Source of the DNA: CAZLLV01 sp964560325
Lineage (GTDB): Bacteria > Acidobacteriota > Thermoanaerobaculia > Multivoradales > DATKCC01
NCBI GenBank assembly: GCA_964560325.1
Contig: CAZLLV010000229.1
Span: 1 to 6,365 of the forward strand
Reading direction: 5' to 3'
Length of the DNA: 6,365 nucleotides
Shown here one piece after another: positions 1-4,915 of this stretch. The translations under genes were made by a program, and so were the position numbers. Position 1 is the first letter of the stretch; each line of letters starts with the position of its first letter. Below the pieces are notes generated by a model, which was not told the DNA's origin, made no database searches, and was given only the letters and a program-made list of their open reading frames with translations.

Positions 1-103
1 GCCCCCCCCGCGGGGGGGTCGCCGCGGGGGCGCCCCCCACACCCAACCCCGCGCGCCGCCCCCGGGCCCCCCCCGCGCCGAGAGGATGGGAGGGGACGGT
101 CCG
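1..103. other. G/C-homopolymer-rich flank without a visible gene
   Basis: The stretch is almost entirely C and G in long runs. It contains a 16-base perfect palindrome (3-18, seven C then GC then seven G) and a 12-base one (26-37). It lies directly downstream of the stop of the large secreted protein, so its hairpins could help end the transcript, but there is no T-run. The run structure could equally be a poorly resolved contig end. I see no coding signal in it. Confidence -1.
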
Positions 104-3073
104 TCAGGGTGCGGGGAAGGCGCCCACGTCGCCGTTGCCGCAGTAGTTCCCCGTCGGGTTGTCGTAGGTCACCACCTGGCCGGTCGACGTGTCGGTCACC
201 CGCACGGTGTAGCCCTGGTTCGACGTCGCACCGTAGAAGACCCAGTAGTGGCCGTTGATGCCGCTGCCGTCGAGCACCTTGACGAAGACCTCCTGGTTGC
301 TCGAGTTGAAGAACCAGAAGGTTCCGGTCGCGGAGGTCAGCTCGCTCCCCGGCTGGGGCACGCCGCCGCGCAGGACCTCGACCTCGAAGCGATCGTCCTG
401 GACGCAGACGGCCGAGGACGACGGCGTGCAGGTCGACGAGGCTTGCGTCGGATCGATCAGGCTGATCTTGCCCACCTCGTCGAAGGTCGCCGGGCCGCCG
501 AAGCTCGGGATCTCGCCACCGGGGGCGGCGAGGCCCGAGCCACCTTCGGGGAAGGCCTGCGTGTCCGGCGTGCCGCAGAACGAGCCGGCGGGCTTGACGT
601 AGGTCCGGATGTCACCGGTCAGCGTGTCGGTCACCGCCAGGGTGAGCTCCCGGTCCGTCGCCGCACCGGTGAACACCCAGTAGTAGCCGTTCGCCGGCCC
701 GAGGATCTTGACCTCGGCCTCGATGTTGTCCGGGCTGAAGAACCAGAAGAACCCGCTCTGGTCGGTGAACGGCACAGAGCGCGCCGAGCCGTAGCCCGCG
801 CCGTTGACGTACTGCGCCTGGACCTTGAACCGGTTGCCGCGCAGGCACAGCGTGGTCGCGTTCGGCGTGCAGGGCGGCGGCGGCGCGTTGCCGATGGAGA
901 ACGATCGGGTGACGGTCGTCGTCTTGTTCTGCACGTCGCGGGCGACGATCTCCAACGAGTGAGTGCCGTTCGGGAAGAGCGTCGAGTCCAGCGTGGCGTG
1001 GAAGCCGACGTTCGGGCAGCTCGGGTCGTCGACCGGCACCGCCGAGCAGACGTCGGGGCGCGACGCACCGTAGGTCACCGGCAGGGTGGTCTGGCCGTCG
1101 ACGGTCACCGTCACCGAGCTGATGCCGTTCGGGTCCGTCGCCCAGCCCTGGATCGCGACCGAGCTGCCGGACACCGTGGCGCCCTGCGCCGGCGTCCCGA
1201 CGAACATCTCCGGGTTGCTGACGATGCGGGCGGAGACCGGCGCCGAGGTCGCCGTGTTGCCGCAGGTGTCGTGGGCGACGGCGGTGACGGTGTAGTCACC
1301 GGTCGGGTAGCCGTCCACGTGGGTGCTGCAACTGAACGGCGCCGTCGAGTCGGAGCACCGGGTGGCGCCGTCGATCTTGAAGTCGACCCGGGTGACGCCG
1401 GTGTTGTCCGACGCGGCGGCGGACAGGGTCGCGTTGCCCCAGATCCGCTCGCCCGCGGCCGGCGCGGTCACGGACACGGACGGCGGGGTGGTGTCGGTGC
1501 ACGCCGGGGTGACGGTGATGGTGCGCGCGAAGGATGCGTTGATGGCGCGGCCTTCGGCGTCGGTGGTGTTGGTCACCACCAGCGTGGGGGTCCCGGCCTG
1601 GTTGAAGCCGCGGGAGACCGTGCTGCTGTTCTCGCTCGCGACGCTCGACTTCGGCTTGGGGATGAAGGTGTTGCCGGTCCAGGTCCCCGGCGTGATGGTG
1701 AAGCTCACGCGGTCGGGGTAGTGGTAGCAGGGCCGCATCTTGACCGTGTAGGCCGCGCCCTCGCCCTCGGTGACCGTCGCGGGGCCGAGCAGCATGGGCT
1801 GCAGCGCCGTCGAGCCGCCGGGGCCGAGGAGGTCGTACCAGCCGAGGGGGTAGCGGGGTCCCTCGTGGGTCCAGTCACGGTCCGGCAGCAGGAAGCCGCC
1901 GATGCCGTAGACGATGTCGTAGCCCCAGCCGAGATCGACCGCCAGCGCCTCGACGGTCTCGTTGTGCCCGTCGCCGTCGGCGTCGCCGCAGGTGTTGCCG
2001 TAGTAGGCCCAGAGCTCGCCGTCGAGCAGGCCCTTGACGCCGGCCTCGACGTAGGCGACGTCCTCGTCGTAGAGCGAGACCCTGGCCATCACCCGCGCGT
2101 TGAGCTGGGCGTCGACGTCCGCCTCCACACCGGCGGTGACGTTCGAGAGGTCGAAGTTGTCGGTGAAGGTGTTGGTCCCGGTGCAGCCGTTCTTCGTGCA
2201 GTCGTAGTCGAAGGTGCCGGAGGCGCCGAAGTCGGCGTCCACCCCGACGGTGCCGGTCAGCTTCCAGGTCAGGGACGCGCCGACGTAGGTCGGCAGGGTG
2301 ACGGTGACGTAGACCGGGAATCCGGCGATGGTGAAGCTGAACCGCCCCAGCTCCGGCTCGAACAGCTTCCACTCCTTCGAGTAGGTGTCGCCGATCGATG
2401 CCGAGGCGGAGAGGTCGCCGTCGCCGCTGACCTGGATGTTGCCGTCGACGTGGGCCATCTTGAAGCGCCACCACACCGGCGGTCCGCAGAAGAAGAGCAG
2501 GTTCGGCCGCCACTCCTCGTACTCGAAGTGGAGGTTGGCCTGGCCGGACAGCGGGATGTGGACGGCGTAGGTGCCGGGGATCTCGCCGAGCTCGAAGCTC
2601 CCGGAGGGGTTGAAACCGGAGAAGTTGTAGGTCTTGTCCTGGGTCCGGGTCCGCCAGCCGCAGTTGGCGAGGAGGTCTTCTTCTCCCCCCTCGGGGTCCG
2701 GGCCGAGCGTCCCGGCCTCGAGCTGCTCCAGGCCGGCGACGTCGACGAAGAAGAGCTCGGTGGGGTCGGCATCGACGAGCTCGACGAACGACGCCTCGAG
2801 GGCGTCGCGCTGCGCCTCGGTCACCGGCAGGTTGGCGACCGCGCCGCGCATCACCATCCAGACCAGGTGTCCTTGCTGCCGTGTTCCGCGCTCGCGGTGG
2901 AAAGTCTCGAGCAGCTTCCAGCCCTTGCCTTCCGCCATCACTCTCGGAGCGTACGGATCGCCGGCGCCGGGCTCGAGCGATTCAGACTGGGCCGACGCGC
3001 TCGCCGCCAGGGCCAGCAGGGCGACGGCGACGAACAGGGAACGGATCGTTTTCGATACGGTGGGGCCTCTCAT
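104..3073 (-). CDS. Large secreted protein with Ig-like domains and two C-terminal modules
   Basis: 989 residues with no recognised gene name. Residues 1-28 form a signal peptide (TVSKTIRSLFVAVALLALAA, then ASA-28 before Q29), so the product is exported. Residues 42-120 are a mixed segment of unknown type. Residues 138-420 are rich in alternating beta pattern, Trp and Gly, with scattered Cys and an EF-hand-like loop at 364-375 (DADGDG, E375); I do not recognise this region. Residues 430-523 may be a Calx-beta- or Ig-like domain (VTEGEGAAYTV). Residues 528-615 look like a bacterial Ig domain (PPSVSVTAPAAGERI, TGDYTVTAVAHDTCGN). Residues 622-727 look like a second Ig-type unit (IQGWATDPNGISSVTVTVDG, NGTHSLEIVARD). 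Two copies of a Cys/FWFF/YWVF module follow (735-842 and 882-986). No anchor, PEP-CTERM or LPXTG tail is present. The ATG at 3073 is chosen because AGGAGG lies four bases upstream and the signal peptide starts there. It lies 78 bases after the VWFA gene on the same strand and may share its transcript. A surface or adhesion role is a guess. Confidence -1.
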   Translation of the reverse strand: MRGPTVSKTIRSLFVAVALLALAASASAQSESLEPGAGDPYAPRVMAEGKGWKLLETFHRERGTRQQGHLVWMVMRGAVANLPVTEAQRDALEASFVELVDADPTELFFVDVAGLEQLEAGTLGPDPEGGEEDLLANCGWRTRTQDKTYNFSGFNPSGSFELGEIPGTYAVHIPLSGQANLHFEYEEWRPNLLFFCGPPVWWRFKMAHVDGNIQVSGDGDLSASASIGDTYSKEWKLFEPELGRFSFTIAGFPVYVTVTLPTYVGASLTWKLTGTVGVDADFGASGTFDYDCTKNGCTGTNTFTDNFDLSNVTAGVEADVDAQLNARVMARVSLYDEDVAYVEAGVKGLLDGELWAYYGNTCGDADGDGHNETVEALAVDLGWGYDIVYGIGGFLLPDRDWTHEGPRYPLGWYDLLGPGGSTALQPMLLGPATVTEGEGAAYTVKMRPCYHYPDRVSFTITPGTWTGNTFIPKPKSSVASENSSTVSRGFNQAGTPTLVVTNTTDAEGRAINASFARTITVTPACTDTTPPSVSVTAPAAGERIWGNATLSAAASDNTGVTRVDFKIDGATRCSDSTAPFSCSTHVDGYPTGDYTVTAVAHDTCGNTATSAPVSARIVSNPEMFVGTPAQGATVSGSSVAIQGWATDPNGISSVTVTVDGQTTLPVTYGASRPDVCSAVPVDDPSCPNVGFHATLDSTLFPNGTHSLEIVARDVQNKTTTVTRSFSIGNAPPPPCTPNATTLCLRGNRFKVQAQYVNGAGYGSARSVPFTDQSGFFWFFSPDNIEAEVKILGPANGYYWVFTGAATDRELTLAVTDTLTGDIRTYVKPAGSFCGTPDTQAFPEGGSGLAAPGGEIPSFGGPATFDEVGKISLIDPTQASSTCTPSSSAVCVQDDRFEVEVLRGGVPQPGSELTSATGTFWFFNSSNQEVFVKVLDGSGINGHYWVFYGATSNQGYTVRVTDTSTGQVVTYDNPTGNYCGNGDVGAFPAP
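116..430 (-). repeat. C-terminal module, copy 2 (protein residues 882-986)
   Basis: This is the second copy of the module and lies at the very end of the protein. Its blocks match copy 1 in order: CTPSSSAVC, RFEVEVLR, TGTFWFFNSSN, VKVLDGSG, HYWVFYGA, VRVTDTSTG, and the end NYCGNGDVGAF followed by only PAP and the stop. Cysteines 882, 890 and 978 correspond to those of copy 1. A 39-residue Gly/Pro/Ser-containing linker (843-881) separates the copies. The terminal position would suit a sorting, anchoring or ligand-binding domain, but nothing in the sequence tells which. Confidence -1.
548..871 (-). repeat. C-terminal module, copy 1 (protein residues 735-842)
   Basis: This encodes the first of two homologous modules in the large secreted protein. 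It starts at CTPNATTLC after a Pro run (731-734). Key blocks are RFKVQAQY, SGFFWFFSPDN, YYWVFTGA, LAVTDTLTG and the end SFCGTPDTQAF. Three cysteines (735, 743, 833) sit at the positions repeated in copy 2. By eye the two copies are about 40 % identical, so the duplication is old. I recall similar single modules at the C-termini of many acidobacterial exported proteins, but I cannot verify that here; the function is unknown. Confidence -1.
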
Positions 3074-3077
3074 TTCG

Positions 3078-3084
3078 CCTCCTC
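3078..3084 (-). promoter_or_regulatory. Ribosome binding site of the large secreted protein
   Basis: Read on the minus strand this is GAGGAGG, ending four bases before the ATG at 3073. It is the strongest Shine-Dalgarno match in the leader. It decides the start against the in-frame ATG at 3124, which would add 17 hydrophilic residues in front of the signal peptide. Confidence -1.
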
Positions 3085-3096
3085 GTTGGGTTCGGA

Positions 3097-3114
3097 GCCA
3101 TTCGTAGGAATGGC
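3097..3114 (-). repeat. Perfect 7-bp inverted repeat with 4-base loop
   Basis: On the minus strand it reads GCCATTC-CTAC-GAATGGC. The arms are exact reverse complements, and a G-T wobble can extend the stem by one pair. No T-tract follows, so it is not a standard intrinsic terminator. It sits 23 bases before the ATG of the large secreted protein and may act as an mRNA stability or leader element. Confidence -1.
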
Positions 3115-3151
3115 CTCGATCCACGAAGGCGAGAACGAGAGGGATTCTGCA

Positions 3152-4915
3152 TCACCCGTCGGCGGCCGCCTCCCCCGCTTTCACCACCACCGGCAGCCGC
3201 AAGTACGAAGCGTCGCCCCCCTGCTCGTCCCGCACCCCCACCGCCACCAGGCTCTCCCCGGCCGGCAGATCCATCGACACCTCGTAGAACCTTGGCACCC
3301 CGGCCGACGCCTCCGCCTCGCTCAGCTTGAACGGCAGGTCCCGCTGCCGCACCGCCGTCCACTCCCCCTCCGGCTCGAGCGCCGCCAGCACCAGCCGCAG
3401 CCGCCCCACCGAAAACCCCGTCCCCGGCGCCAGCACCACCGACTCGAGCGGCACGAAGATCCGGATCGGCACCTCCCACCGCCCCTCCGCACCCGGCACC
3501 GCCTCCCCCGCCTCCACCCGCACGCGCAACGGGTTCTCCTCCACCCCGAACAGCAACGCCCCCAGCATCGCCTCCACGATCCGCTCCGACCGCGGCTTGT
3601 CCCGGTAGGCGCGCCGATAGCGCAAGTCGTGATGCCGGGCATCCAGCTCCACCCGCAGCGCGTGCACACGACCGTCTCCCGCGTGCTCCGGCACGAACCC
3701 GAGCGAGTAGTACCGGCTCACGTCCTCCGAGATCTCCGCCAGCTCCCCCTCGAACTCGTTCGTGTTGAAGATCGCCCGGCCGCCTGTCTCGTCCGCCATC
3801 TGGTAGAGCGGGCTCTGCCGGTTCGCCTCCGCGATCCGCAGATCGACCGTCTGCAACCGAACGTGCTGGTCGAACGCCTCCACCGAGCCGCCCGCCTGGA
3901 GCCCCGCCGCGTCGAGCGTGTAGAACGTCACCCGGTTCGAGTTCGCCTCCGCCGCCAGCCGATGGAAATCGGTCGACAGGTCGTAGCTCAGCAGGTTCGA
4001 CTGGATCGCCTGGCGGTTCACCGGACAGAGCTCCGAGAGCATGTGGAAGTACTCCGCCGCCGGCCGCTGGTCGAGCCCCTCGCCCACGTAGAGCACCGTC
4101 TTGTTCCCCGGCAGACCGGCCAGGGCGCGGACCAGGCTGGTCAGCGCCCCGATCGTCCCCTGCACCTGCCCGCCGACCCAGCCGGCGTGCTGGTGGATCA
4201 CCTGCTCCGCGCTCTGCGCCTCGAACGGCGTGCAGTTTCCGGCTCCGTCCTCCTGCTCGAGCGCCTGGCGGATCCCGCGCAGCAGCCCGCGTCGCTCGGT
4301 CACGTGCTGGATGCCCTGGGGCGCCGCCTCCGCCGCCGCGGCGAGCTCCTCGCTCACCCGCGCGGCGTCGTCCGTCAGCTCCAGGCGGACCCGCAGGTTC
4401 TGCTGGCGCTCGACCACCATCACCCGATCGCCCGGGCGAAGGAGGTCGTCGACGAACGTTCGCAGGTCGCCGAACGTCTTCTTCATGCCCGCCGGCGTCA
4501 AGTGCCCCAGGTCGAGGAAGATCACGAAGTCGCGCGGATCGGGAGCGGGGGCCGCGGCCCAGGACTCGTCGGCGGGAGCGTCCGGGGGAGCCGCAGGCTC
4601 GGACCGAGCCGCCTCGGCCGGGCCGGCCGGGCCGGCCGGGATTCTCTCGTCGATCTCCGCGAAGTAGGTGATCTCGACCCGCTCGCCGTTCTCGAAGAGT
4701 CGGAAATCGTCGCGGGTCAGGCCGGTGATCGGCCGCCCCTGGCGGTCCGAGACCCGGACCTCGACGTTCACCACCTCGACGTCGACGCTCTCCGCGAACG
4801 CCTCCGGCGGGATCTCCTCGTCCTGCGCGATCGCCGGCGCCGGCGCGAGCGCGAAGAGCGCGCACAGCAGGGCGAGGCGGCAGAGATTCCGGACCGTCCC
4901 GGCTCCGTTCCCCAT
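3152..4915 (-). CDS. VWFA-related acidobacterial-type secreted protein
   Basis: A complete protein of 587 residues. Residues 1-30 form a signal peptide (basic start, Leu/Ala core, cleavage likely after AIA-30), so the product is exported. Residues 44-86 are the strand-rich block typical of TIGR03436 (VEVRVSDRQGRPITGL, DDFRLFENG). An Ala/Pro linker follows (about 92-126). The VWA-like domain spans roughly 129-335 (FVIFLDLGHL, NKTVLYVGEGL, VTFYTLDAAGL). Next come ADETGGRAIFNTNEF (374-388), YYSLGFVPEHAGDG (402-415) and RYRRAYRDKP (432-441). Residues 445-580 are probably a beta-sandwich. The MIDAS position reads D135-L-G-H-L rather than DxSxS, so classical metal-dependent ligand binding looks lost. 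Apart from two cysteines in the signal peptide, the only cysteines are C228 and C297, matched in the upstream paralogue. The ATG at 4915 is fixed by TGATG overlap with the upstream stop, a GGGAG site six bases before it, and the signal peptide. A binding or scaffold role is inferred; no catalytic motif is seen. Confidence -1.
   Translation of the reverse strand: MGNGAGTVRNLCRLALLCALFALAPAPAIAQDEEIPPEAFAESVDVEVVNVEVRVSDRQGRPITGLTRDDFRLFENGERVEITYFAEIDERIPAGPAGPAEAARSEPAAPPDAPADESWAAAPAPDPRDFVIFLDLGHLTPAGMKKTFGDLRTFVDDLLRPGDRVMVVERQQNLRVRLELTDDAARVSEELAAAAEAAPQGIQHVTERRGLLRGIRQALEQEDGAGNCTPFEAQSAEQVIHQHAGWVGGQVQGTIGALTSLVRALAGLPGNKTVLYVGEGLDQRPAAEYFHMLSELCPVNRQAIQSNLLSYDLSTDFHRLAAEANSNRVTFYTLDAAGLQAGGSVEAFDQHVRLQTVDLRIAEANRQSPLYQMADETGGRAIFNTNEFEGELAEISEDVSRYYSLGFVPEHAGDGRVHALRVELDARHHDLRYRRAYRDKPRSERIVEAMLGALLFGVEENPLRVRVEAGEAVPGAEGRWEVPIRIFVPLESVVLAPGTGFSVGRLRLVLAALEPEGEWTAVRQRDLPFKLSEAEASAGVPRFYEVSMDLPAGESLVAVGVRDEQGGDASYLRLPVVVKAGEAAADG
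4615..4640 (-). repeat. 9-bp tandem repeat coding for Pro-Ala-Gly
   Basis: This stretch has an exact 9-base period over 26 bases (2.9 copies) and encodes most of PAGPAGPAE at residues 93-101 of the complete VWFA protein. It opens the Ala/Pro-rich linker between the N-terminal strand-rich block and the VWA-like domain. Such a repeat can change length by slippage without breaking the frame, because its unit is three codons. Confidence -1.

Larger units (their letters stand above)
3074..3151 (-). promoter_or_regulatory. 78-nt intercistronic leader with hairpin and possible RBS-masking helix
   Basis: This gap separates the VWFA stop from the start of the large secreted protein. It contains a perfect inverted repeat (3097-3114, arms GCCATTC/GAATGGC, 4-base loop). 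It also contains a 10-base segment (3134-3143) that could pair with the ribosome binding site (3078-3087), enclosing the hairpin. I see no convincing -35/-10 promoter and no T-run after the hairpin, so read-through from the VWFA genes is plausible. That the leader regulates translation is an inference from pairing potential only. Confidence -1.

Noticed and set aside
3097..3114. Intrinsic terminator between the VWFA gene and the large secreted protein gene
   Set aside because: The stem is perfect but short, and no T-run follows it on the transcribed strand.
3074..3124. An earlier ATG at 3124 as start of the large secreted protein
   Set aside because: It would add 17 hydrophilic residues before a good signal peptide and lacks the AGGAGG site that precedes the ATG at 3073.
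2982..4865. A 627-residue minus-strand open frame in another frame of the VWFA gene
   Set aside because: Its translation is low-complexity Gly/Arg/Ala with no family blocks, while the overlapping frame encodes a signal peptide and the full VWFA-related block order.
4860..4915. Lipoprotein signal in the complete VWFA protein (cysteine at residue 18)
   Set aside because: The residues before the cysteine are Ala-Leu-Leu, not a lipobox with Gly/Ala/Ser at the last position; a normal cleavage site AIA-Q fits better.
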